Shown in pieces: positions 45,501 through 57,500 of a DNA stretch of 64,000 nucleotides. Source of the stretch: Tubiluchus corallicola (taxonomy: Eukaryota > Priapulida > Priapulimorpha > Priapulimorphida > Tubiluchidae). Positions within the stretch are counted from its first letter, which is position 1. Every line of letters starts with the position of its first letter. The notes under the pieces are model-generated. The model searched no databases. It saw only the letters and a program-made list of their open reading frames with translations, and was not told the DNA's origin. A program made the position numbers and the translations under genes. The stretch covers positions 248,001 to 312,000 of the forward strand of contig JAQGDQ010000039.1 in NCBI GenBank assembly GCA_030141605.1. Direction: 5' to 3'.

Positions 45501-48500
45501 TTCGCTAGTTCATTTCATGCTATAAAACAAGTTTACAGAAAAGAAAGAAAGATTATTTTTATAGAATAAACTTGCCAGAGTCATCTGTGTTCCATGGTAG
45601 CTCTACGGAACAGGTACTTACACATTTAACACATCTGTCAGTCAGCCAGTTGACCCGACCACACCATTCCATACCAGCTACTTATAGCTGCTATGCAACG
45701 CTGATATGCAATGGCTTCGTAATGGATCGATCCATCACAATGTGGTACTGCGGGTGAAAATAAACAGCACTTCGCCGTCGTAACAATATTAACCACTAAA
45801 CGGTAGAAGTTAAGTAACATCAACGTTAGGTAAATGTAGGTATCGTTAAGAACAGATATTATCGACAGCTCGTATGGGTTATCAGTAACAGATAAGTACC
45901 ATCAGTGTTAGATAAATATCATCAGCAACAGGTAAGTATCATGGGTAACAGGTAAGTATCATCGTTAACAAGCAGCTATCATCTATGTCATACACCATGC
46001 TGACAGATTCTTTTCTGCAAGCAAACTCTATAACAGCTAGACAGCTTAGAGAGGATTTATTGGGCGAACACGGCAGCCAACAATTTCGTCAGTTTGGCTT
46101 CAATCACATGGTATAGTAATGCATAAAAAGGTGACATTGAGCATACAGGTAACATACATATCTGATTTCAAAACAGGTTGGCGTTAATATCATCAAACAG
46201 CTCAACTAAACTTTTACAAGAGATATGGATTCCCAAATTAGGTATTTCGACACCTTCATCTCATATAATAAAGGAAAAATCTCCTTTATGCAATTTGCCA
46301 AATTTCGGTTATTTTCGGGTAAACAAAAAAGAGGAAAAACTTTTAGCACAGCACATCTTATTCTAGGTTTCGTTGCAAATCCAATGATATATGGCACGCC
46401 TCTGTAGGTATATCTCCCGTTCACAGAGCGTTTAAAGGAAACCATGTCGGTTTTTTAATATTGTCCAATATACATTGTATTATACGGACATTTGTTTGAC
46501 GCCATGTAAAACGATAGCGGTTCAGGGTTCGACAGAACGGAGCAGGGTATCGTTCTTTTGTCGAAAGGTTCCTTAGTACAATGGCGAAAAGAGACCGGCG
46601 AAAAGATAGATTGGCGAAAAGATAGCCTGGCGAAAAGATATACAAGCGAAAAGATAGATTGGCAATAAGATAGACTGGCGGGCAAATATAATGGCGGAAA
46701 GATAAGCTGGCGAAAAGATGTACTGGTGAAAAAATAGACTGGCGAAAAAATATACTAGCGAAAAAATGCACTGGCAAAAAGATGCACTGGCGAAAGAAGA
46801 GATAGACTGGCGAAGTGGGCGATTACATTTTATAACGATTAGACTCTAGTTCATGAGCATTGTACGAGGGAAGAGTAAAATGTAAGTACGCAAAGTAAGT
46901 ACTTGATTTAGTCATGAAATCGTTATTCAACTTCACGTGGTCTAATAAGGTTGATGAGAATGAGTTCAGTGAATTGGAGCTGCCACCGCCTCCACTGCCA
47001 ATGCCAGTAGAATCCGTTATTTAACACATGATGTTGATGATATTGCTTGTCCTTGGGATGACGAAGAATAAAATGTACAAAAAGCTACAATAGTGTGATA
47101 CCGATTTCAATATAGAGGCATATGATAACACAATTATAACCAAAAGTAGGTAAGTAGGTCCTCGAAATCGGCCAAAAACTTGTTATCGTTATATGAGGAT
47201 GGCCCCTAGTCTGGTAGTGTGGACATGTATTACTTCAAGGATAACAGCATCGAATGGACTACTTGCTCTTTCGATTACAGCTAATATGCTTCAAAGGAAT
47301 TACTATCCATTTTACATCGCATGTTGTGATGCTACTCGTTTTCCTTAATACGGGAAAACAAACACCTCCTTGTCTGACACATATAGTTAGCCTCACAGCT
47401 AGGGCAAATATTTTTACATTATATAAAAAAGACATACGTTATCACGTATTTTAGGAACCGAGACAGCCAGCCGTGATTTGTACGTTGCGTTAACAGCAAA
47501 ATAAACCCAATATGCTAAGACCCAACGTCAAACATGGCAACATTCTTCCAACAATTTCGTGAAGTTTTTCGGATGGTGCCGACGATTCTGCAGTGCTGTT
47601 CAGTTACAGATAACTATAGTTTGTGCGCGCAATGCGGCTTAAACTATGCCTTATAGTTGCATAGGCGCACAGTTAGCCTATGAACTATTACACGTTTAAT
47701 TACCAAAGAGGCTTGTTCTTTCCTTTAAAACAGGCATTCGTAGGCGACTCTATCTGTAGCAAAAGCGTCATTTGCAAAATAGTCGGTTGCATTCGTTTTA
47801 GTAATTTTAGTTAGCGTAAACTATTAGTTTACTCAAATAAAAATCGAGTTTGTTATTTGTCAACGAAAAACTAGAAAGCCATATGTCCGCCAGTTCAGAA
47901 AAATATTATAAAAATTCCCCTAGCTATTATAACACAGCAAAGTGTATTATACGAGAAGGAAACTTACATTTTGTCTCGTCCGAATGATCGTCACAGTGAC
48001 TGATTCCATCACAAACATCACCTGGGAGGACGCATCCAGAAAGATCGTCACAAACAAATTGACGGGCTGGACACTTCACTATGTAAAAAATAGGTTCATT
48101 ATAGCTTTTGTAATTACCGACATAAACGTAGATTTGGTCAAATGCGTAATGCCACAGTTAGGATAACATTCCGCCAATAATTCCGGAAAGTTTGTAGAGG
48201 CGGTGCTGATGATTCTATAGTGCTAAATTCAGTTACAAATACCTACAGTTTGTGTATCGCAATATGCGCCAGTACATAAACTATATCTTGTAGGTGTTGA
48301 ATTTGCCTATAAATTTTGATAACTTTAATTAACAAAGTGCTGACAAATTATTATTTATCAATTTATATCGCCTATATGATATAAACCCATTATAACTCTG
48401 CAAGTCTGGTACATAAAAGGCAACCCTAGTGAATCGTTTTCAATACACTTGGTTCGTATTTATCGAAGCTGAAACCCCAGCACACGTAAAATTTAGAAAT

Positions 48501-51500
48501 TTATTTCAAGTCACGTAATCTGTCTGCTTCGACGTTTATGTAATAAGTTCTTTACTAAAGGTCTGGTAACCGAAAAAAGAAATAAAGGAAGACTGGAATA
48601 GAAGGACATAGAAAGAGAGAGAAATTGAAAAAAGGAAATGACGAAAGAAAGAAAGCAGCCAACCAAGAAAAAAGCAAACAGAATGGCAAAAGAGAGAAAG
48701 AACGAAAAGTAAAAGAAAAAGAAAGAAGAAGAAAAAGAGGAAGGGAAGGAGAAAACTAAAAATGAGCTTACAGCAGAGAGCAGGTAGTCCGGGAGCTTCA
48801 TCTGATCCATCAGGACAGTCATTCGTCATATCACAGACATCAGTACGAGGGATGCAAGCAGAATAATCCTCACATAAAAAGTTGTCGCCTGTACAGCCTA
48901 TTTAAGCATAAATAACCGTATCATGTAATTTTCACAGACTGACTCAGCAACTCTGAAAAAGCCTAAATATTGCAGTAAATGGTTAGCAAGATGCTGGTGC
49001 ATTTCAGATGACCAGAAATGATATGAGATGAACCAAACAGTTTTTATATAAAATCTGCAGAAACAAGCCTTGCCAGTGTAGCAGAAAATTGCTAGAGGAA
49101 TATCAAACAAGTTAAAGTGAATGGACTTGCACCATATTGTCAGCATAAAAATTGCTTAACTTAGCTAGCATATTACGTTTACATTTAGTGCAAGCTCTTT
49201 TGTTTGGTTGTTTATTATTTTATGTGTTCTCATTTCTGACTTTGTGATTGCAATGGAGTGTCTAGTCGCCAGTGCGACTTACGGTGTACAGATTTCAATG
49301 TACAACAGAGAGTGGAGAACCACAAAATGTCAATTATTTGTCTCAAAACTAAAAGCTCAAGCAACAAGAGAATGATTAATAAACTAAGAGGCGAAAACTT
49401 ACAACAGTCGGCTGTACCGTCACAGGTTTCAACACTTGCACAGGATCCGTCACTGCACTCAATCTTTCCAATCTCCTCACAAGCTGTATAACAACAAGAT
49501 TGAATGTTTACAACTGACTATACCTGGTCGAGTGTGGTTAACTCATGTCAGTACTTGTAGATTACTATGTTCAAGTGTGACTAACCAGTATACACGGTGC
49601 TCTTGACTAATTATCACTTGACTATGCCTGTGCCCAAACCGGTTTACTCATGTGTGATAGAGAGTTTGCCCTAATTCTCACATTTCGACTCCTATCTCGG
49701 TTGACTTGGAAGTTTCGTGACTCTTGTTGCTATAGTTTCAGCGTTATTTAAGGTATGCATTTTGGCTTTATCTCGGCCTAAAAATCCTATACAAGCTCCT
49801 GAAAACCCCAGGTGCACATCTACCCTGCAATACCTAAATATATTGTCTATTGTCTATACTGAAAGTTTGAAATATCGCGACTCCGCGTACATGAACTGCA
49901 GCTTTTGCAGTTATTTGATGTTCGGATTTGAGGGACAAAGCCATTTGCTCTACTTTTCGTATTTTGACTCCGGTCAAGGACATCTAAACAAACATAGGTT
50001 TTTTATCTACACGATTGTCCCTACTCAAGGTGTCTACCCTTCAAGTTCGCGACTCTAGCTACTGTAGTTTAAGAGTTATTCAGTGTTGTGCATTTTGGCT
50101 CCTATTTCGGTGCCTTAAAGAATACCTGTTTTTCAAACGCCCAGAAGCACGCCTACCCCACATTATCTAAATAATTGTGAAAAAATTGAATTTAGCTCCA
50201 CTCCCTAGGAGGAATTTAATGGTAATCAAAAAAATTACCACAGTTTTCTAGTATCCTTAACCGTTTGACCAGTGTAAACATCTCTTGCACAATTTTTAAG
50301 GTTCCCATCCCGGTCAAGTATCTACCCCGTAGGTTTCTGACTCTAGCCCTCTGCATTTCCAACTTAAATTTAAAAAGTCGAAAACTGGATATAATTACCC
50401 AGAATAACGAAAAAAATCAGCATATTGGTTCTTTTCGATCCATCACACAAGCGCACAAGGATAAAAAGATCTCAATATGAAAACATGCTAAATTAGTGTT
50501 TAGTTGCTGTTATAAAAGTTGAACAGAATATAAGTCACGGGGATAATGTCTAGTAATGTTTTAAGTAAATGTACATTGCAGAACTGATCATAATGCAGCT
50601 ACTGAAAAGCATAATAAGAGAAAGGATCGTACGTAGTTCCGTCTCGCAAGTAAAACCTGTGTAACGTTCTCCACAGATGCATCTAAACAAACGTCCATAG
50701 TTGTAGTCGTACACGCAAGTGCCATGATTCTCACATGGGTTGCTCTCACAATCCTCTAAATTTAAAAAAACAGCAAAGTTCAATTTCCCACATACTGGCA
50801 AAAAATTGAGCTAACATGCCAAAAACAAAACAAATACATTTTAATAATAATAATAATAATTGTTAATTAGTACTAAAAATTGCTTTGTAAACAGTAGCAG
50901 GCAAACTTCCAGGCTAAGAACGTACGTCAAAGACATAGTTCAAATCAAATATACTGTTACGAGTAACACCACAGCGCCTGTTTCCTAAGAGTAGCGTGAG
51001 GCACACTGAATTCTGGCGTGTTCATTGTATAAAAATCGTCTGATCATCATCACCGCCAACATTACAATATTCTTCTGAATTGCTAAGACAGTATTAGCAA
51101 AAAATGTACGTACGAGGACGACATCCACCATACCCATCTTCTGCGTAGCCTGGAGCACAACGACAGAATCCCATTTCTAGGGACTTCGTAATATCTTTCT
51201 TACGACAATCAGCATTATCGTCTTTACACTGTGCCTTGGTAAGGCATGGCTCCCCCACTTTGACAGCTAATATAAAATAAATGTTAATCATAATAACAAA
51301 TTATATCTATATAGGTTTAAATAGCAAACATCTGTAGAAAACACTATCCAACGATGGAACAATAGGCTGAGGGACCTAGGAACTAACTGGTTAACGGGCT
51401 AACTAAATTTGCCCAACCTGTTTCTACACAGCATGTTTGTCCATTAAGAATAAACTAATTTGATGTGAACTGATATTACGCTACAACCACACTGAGATAT

Positions 51501-54500
51501 CTAATTCGTTCCGTGGTAATAAACAGACTAATGCTGAAGACTCCGCCGGGCAAAATAACCGAAAATGGGATAAATTTAAGCAACGACCAAGTGATGGAAT
51601 TAGGCAACGGTATAACATCGCAAGAAATGAATATAGTAAAGCATGCTCGAACATTAAACAAAAACATTACAATGAAGTGTGAAAAGACTTGCTTTATATC
51701 AAACACCTCAAATAAAACATGGTGGAAAATATCGAAATCAGTTTATAAGGGGAATTCTGTCCAAGGTGCGCCTGCATTACTAGAAGGTAATAACATGATT
51801 ACAATGGATGTCGGCAAAGTCAACATACTAAACAACTACTACCCAAGCTAGCTTGTCAAGCATTTAAAGTATTTCTGACAAAATTGCCAACATCCAAAAA
51901 AGCTTAGAAATTAGCAAAGCAATAGAGCCTGAACGGTATTAGCAGCTTTTGAAAAATATAGCTAATGGAATTTCAGTCTCACTTAGCAAAATCTCTAATA
52001 AGTCACTGAAAAGTGGATCCTTTCTTAAATGTTGGGAAAAAGCCAACTTCAGCCCTATCTTCAAAAAGCACAATGGACAAGAAAAATTTAATTACAGACT
52101 GATTAAAAACTCTGGATTCAAATCAAATGATGGCACAGTCTATCAACTTTTATCAATCGATCATCAATTATATCAAGCCATGGATAATGAATTTGATGTA
52201 GTCATTTTGGAAATATCGAAAGCCTTTGATAAAGTATAGCACCCTGGATTTTTATTTAAACCTGAACAAAATGGCATTAAGGGCTACTAAAATGGCTTGA
52301 ATCCTGCACATCGTCAAAGAGTGGTAATTAATCGCAAATTCTCTGACTGAAAAGGTACAAATGCAGGAGTATTGCAGAGATCAATATTAGGCCTAAGAAT
52401 GTTGGCGATTTAATTGGTGTCTTTATTAACGTATTAGTCTTTACTTTTAATACGAAAAATCAACTGTGAATTCGAGGCTTTTTGCCGACGACCGTCACTA
52501 ATTGAAGTTATAGATGATCCAAACACTAACGCAACACCAATCAACCCCTATTTGCAGAAAATACAGCAGTGGCTGGGCTCACCAATGGTATGTAGACTTT
52601 AATCCTAGGAAAACTGAAGTAACTAGTATTCAGCTGTAATTAAACTCAAAAGACATTAACACCACACACAAATAACGAAAAGAGACAAACAACTGCAAAT
52701 CATACAGTCTACAACAGCACACATACAAAATTACCATGAAAAGAAAAAAATCATCAGGTGAAGCACCGGGAAACATTCAGATTTCGGTGCCTACTCACTA
52801 TCTTCAAACTCTCTGGGTGGGGACCCAGTCACAACGACTACCCAATCTTAGTTTTTAAAGTGATAACTACAGACATGACACATAATACAAAGCACAGCCA
52901 GAACATCAACGTAAACCAACTGCAACAATGACAAAAAAAGGAAAGAGACAAAAGGTTAGACAAGTTTTTCACCCCCAAAATCACATCAAGGCAAGAGCCA
53001 CTTGCTTAACTGAATACCAACCAAACTTAAATAACAGAAAACGGCGACTTTTAAAAACATTTTCACAAGATTGAGGAAGGCTCGTCGTAGAGCAACTCCT
53101 TGTTCGCATAATTATATACAACCTAGCTGCCCTAACCAAAAACCCCTCCTTACTTGAACAGAACCTGGCATTTTTCTCAGTAACTGACCAGAAAACACAT
53201 ACATTATTATCTATTTTAAGTAGAATATTACTAGAAGGAAAATTGTACATAACGACAGGAAAGGAGAAATCATCAACTTTATGAAAAATATCATAAAATC
53301 ATAAAAAAACTGTGAACACACAATTACCAGTGGGCCCCACAATTTCATTAGCCCAGGGGCCCCAACAGGTCATAATCCGGCTCTGCCTGTTAGCCCTTTG
53401 GTAAACCACTAAATGTAAGCCTACAAATCATTCAAGTGCAAAATTAATCAAATTTCAAATCTAGTACAATTCTTAGCCTTTAAAACACATAATTAATCTA
53501 AAACATCTCTAAACAAAATGATTTCAAAGTACAAACGTCTCCCAAAACATCGGTATACAAGGTTAAGTTTTGCCATAAAAGCCACTTTGCCGCAAGTTTT
53601 AAAATTCAGTACATCACCAAAATTCCCTAAAAATAGCAGCATTACTCAACCTTATGTTACTTACCATAGAGAAAATTGGATGATTCAAATCTGCGAATTC
53701 GCTCATCGCATTCGACACTGTCCCTATACGTTTTTACAATAAAGATATCATTAGATGAAAGCTGACATGCTGGTTATTTTTTGCATTATTACGAATTTCG
53801 AGAGAACCAAATTTAAGCAAAGTGAATTAACCATCATTTCCACCAATCTTTGGGATTTGGCTTGCATCTCAGTATTCACAATTTTCACAAAGTCATTTTC
53901 AGCATTTTAGCTAAGATATTTTTGCGTGATCCAACCTTTGGCGAGTAAGTATGCATTACCTGTATTGGGGCTTGAAAGACTTGAACACAGTTACCCTCCC
54001 CCCATGCAGCACGACAAAATTTTCACACTATTGTGATATATTTTTTGTAAATATTTTGAAAATATGGAAATGTGGACTTGCCACAACATTGTACCAATAT
54101 GGAAAATTGTCAAAAAATATTGGTACAATGTTATGGCCAGTCCACATTTCTATATTGTCCCAATATTCCAATATTTGCAAAAATATTGCCAGAACATTGT
54201 GACAATTTTGTCGTGCTGCATGGGGATAGGGTAATTGTGTTCAAGTCTTTGAAGCCCCAATACAGGTAATACATACTCGCAAAAGGTTTGATCACACAAA
54301 AATGTCGTGCTACAATATTTTTCGTGCTGCCAGGATCATTGGAAATAAGAAAATACATGCTACTAAGTTACACACTACTGTTTATCAGCAAAATGAACAG
54401 CTTTACCACTTACAATTTTCATGCAAGTTTGTGTGATAACAGCCCCGAAATGGCAAACTCGCAGAAATGTAACTGCACATTCAAGGAATTACAGGAAAAT

Positions 54501-57500
54501 GTTAGAAAAGGTTGTAAATTACAAAAGCCACCGAATTAAATTTTTGCGAAGTATGCAGCAATACTCTCACTACGTGATTCAGCCAAAGACAAATTACAGG
54601 AATCTCCCATTTATAATACTTTTAGCGCCAACCGCTGACTTTAGACATTTTTGGTATACAATTTGCCTACTTTTGGCACTTTCTTGATGTGCTTGGAAAA
54701 ACAGCATTAGGCATAAAAGCTATATTTTGGCTATCCCACCTGGTTCATGGTGCATGGTTCATGGTTCATGGTGCAGACTTTTAGCAGGCAACAATTTCCA
54801 TGATCTCATAATATTGTGTGGGGCTTCAAATTAAACTGTAACACTTACCCTAGGTATTCAATTTTGTTGTCACATCCTAGTGTAAGCGTTTCTGAATACT
54901 TGGGTTTCACACCGTGTCCATTCCAGGGATAATTGACGGTTATTGAACTCTATGAACACATAATTATCAAAGTATAACAGTTGTATTAACGATAACTTTT
55001 TGTTATAAACATTGCTGTTCTGCATAAGTGGACGATTATTCAGTTACAGAAAAAATTATTAAAACAAGTTACAGATAAGTAATATTTTCGCAGTTATTTA
55101 AATGACTGCTCTGAGTAATACAGTGAGTGAGGCCTATATGTCCCCAACAGACATTGAAGTTTTTTAACACGCTACATGATTGCAAGAAGAATTCATAGTT
55201 ATTGTTAAACAAAAGAAACTTATAAATTAAATAACGTACCATTTTCTGGAGAATTTCGAGTGTATTGCTATAAAGTACGCCATGTTCCGCTTTTTTGGCT
55301 TGAGTGAACGAGTTGAACATAAACAAATTATTTGAACGTATTGAACACAACAGCATGCACAGAAGATAGTGTACTGAACACCCCTTTCACGCAAAATGTA
55401 AGTTTCTGTTGAAGCCAAGTTATGCATCTGGCGGGTATAAAAGCGGCCGTCTCTGTTCTTATACTGGTCCAGTTAGATTAATCCACCCTGGTGAAAATTC
55501 TATTTCTCATTATATTTGGAGATACTTCATGTAATTTGCCAGTTAAGGTATCGTTTTTCTCGCACATCATTCTGTTTCGTTGATGGATGTCAGAATAGTC
55601 ATAGTCTGCTTGGCCTCCGCATCTGCTGGTACCGAACAACCTGGGTAGTTTTACCACATGTCGACGAGGTACCGCCGGCAGGTCAATATAAACATAAACA
55701 AACAGAACAGAGCAAGACAAAGAATTACAGAATAGATACGCATAAGAAAATGGTACACTTAAGAATCGTAAAATCGGAACGGAGAGACTAGATCTGAAAT
55801 CACTGACGTTATGTGATCTTTCGTCTTATGTGTGAACTTGCAAAGAATTTAGCGATGAGCGTTTATACTATTAGGCCATCATAATTTCTCACCTTAAAAT
55901 CATAAGATGGTGATCCGCACACGGGGTCTTTAAAATTAATTACGTAGTAAAGGAAACTTCTGCCAAGCCCATTGACTAGGCAACGTTTATTGTTTCTGTG
56001 TCCTGATACTCGTTCACCATTGTAGCCTCTATAATTGCCAGATTTTCGCTGATTATTGTATCTTCGCCGGTCATAGTACACTGGTCTTCGTCCATCATAG
56101 TTTCTACCATTGTACCCGGGCCTTCGTTGATTATAATATCTATCATTATACAATGGGCTGCGTTGATTATGGTACCTATCACTGTACCCTTGTCTTCGCT
56201 CATCATAGTATCTATCATTGTAGCCTGGTCTTCGTTCATCATAGTATCCATCATTGTACCCTGGTCTTTGTTCATCATAGTATCTATCACTATAGCCACG
56301 TCTTCGTTGATCATAGTAATCATCATTGTATCCAGGTCTTTGCTGATACTCATTATAATACGTTTCTCTTTCTGGGCTAGTATAGCCGTCTGCCACAGTT
56401 ACTGTTCCATGAAATTCAAAAATGAATTTCAACCCAACAGCCATGTAACCGCATTTCTCATCACAATATGTTTCCACATCTAAAAACAAAGTTATGAGAT
56501 TAAACTCATCATTAACTAAAATGTTAGCTGTCCTTGTAGTGAGAGTCGTTATCAAATTGTGGTGGCAAGCATTTTAAATTCTGTTGTTGAATAGCATACT
56601 TGTTGCAGAACGTCCACTAAAATACCAATATTAGAAGCCTATCGAGATTACAAAACACTGATATTTCTTTATAAATATATCAATAAACTGAGCATTCCAT
56701 TTATAAACATTCCCTTAGCATTCGTTCCTGATACCACTTTAAACACTAGAACACACAATTTAAAGCAAATTACAGCAAACAATTACAGTTGACTGGTAGA
56801 AAGCTGTACAGCAAAATCAGAATTTTCTTTTTTATTGTCAGCCAAATCAAAATCTCTTTTGTATTACCACTGTTTCTCGCCCCCGGCCCCTACATGAAAT
56901 GAACAATCGATGCGATGTAACGAGAGCGCGACGCTATTGGCTCTTAAGACTGAGTTTGATACCATAAAACTTTGTTTGTCAAACAAAAAGTTTGTCTAAG
57001 TGGCTCTTAAAGTTAGCGAAAACAACTGAAGTTTCTGAACTGATGCGGCAGACGGTTTTGCTTTACACACATGTCACGTTACTCCTTGTACTTAAGAGGC
57101 TTGCTGTGGTACACTTAACGTAGACTTAACCTTGACGTAGAGTAACTGCGCGTGTGCACAACGAAACTGTGAAAAGGGTTATTGCACATCAAGCTTTAAA
57201 GATTCCAAACACATTGATAACTGCTAGCAAAATAACTCTCTACTTACTTTTAATGAGCTTTTGAGGTGATGCAGTTTTACTGTCTTGTTGCTGGTGTGAC
57301 CCATACAGCTGACATTCAGCAGAAAACCTAAAATTGTGTGGAAACGTTGCAGTTCTTCTATAGCTCTAAGTTCCGCTTTTTGTCATTACCGTTTTGGTAC
57401 AGTTGCCACCATCACCAGCTTTCTGCTGTGTCTGGTGGCCAGGTAATGAAACTGTTAGTACTATTGTCGTTGCTGTTGCTGTTGCTGATGTTGTTGTTGT

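Larger units (their letters stand above)
49185..50755. repeat. Segment nearly identical to 18,040-19,612
   Basis: The intron and exons 7 and 8 match gene B with rare differences. The identity ends inside exon 7. Confidence 0.9.

Noticed and set aside
49717-50058. Apparently conserved plus-strand ORF (also 18,701-18,916)
   Set aside because: The likeness comes from the recent 1.57 kb duplication of an intron. A 2-nt indel changes the ORF length between copies and there is no domain.
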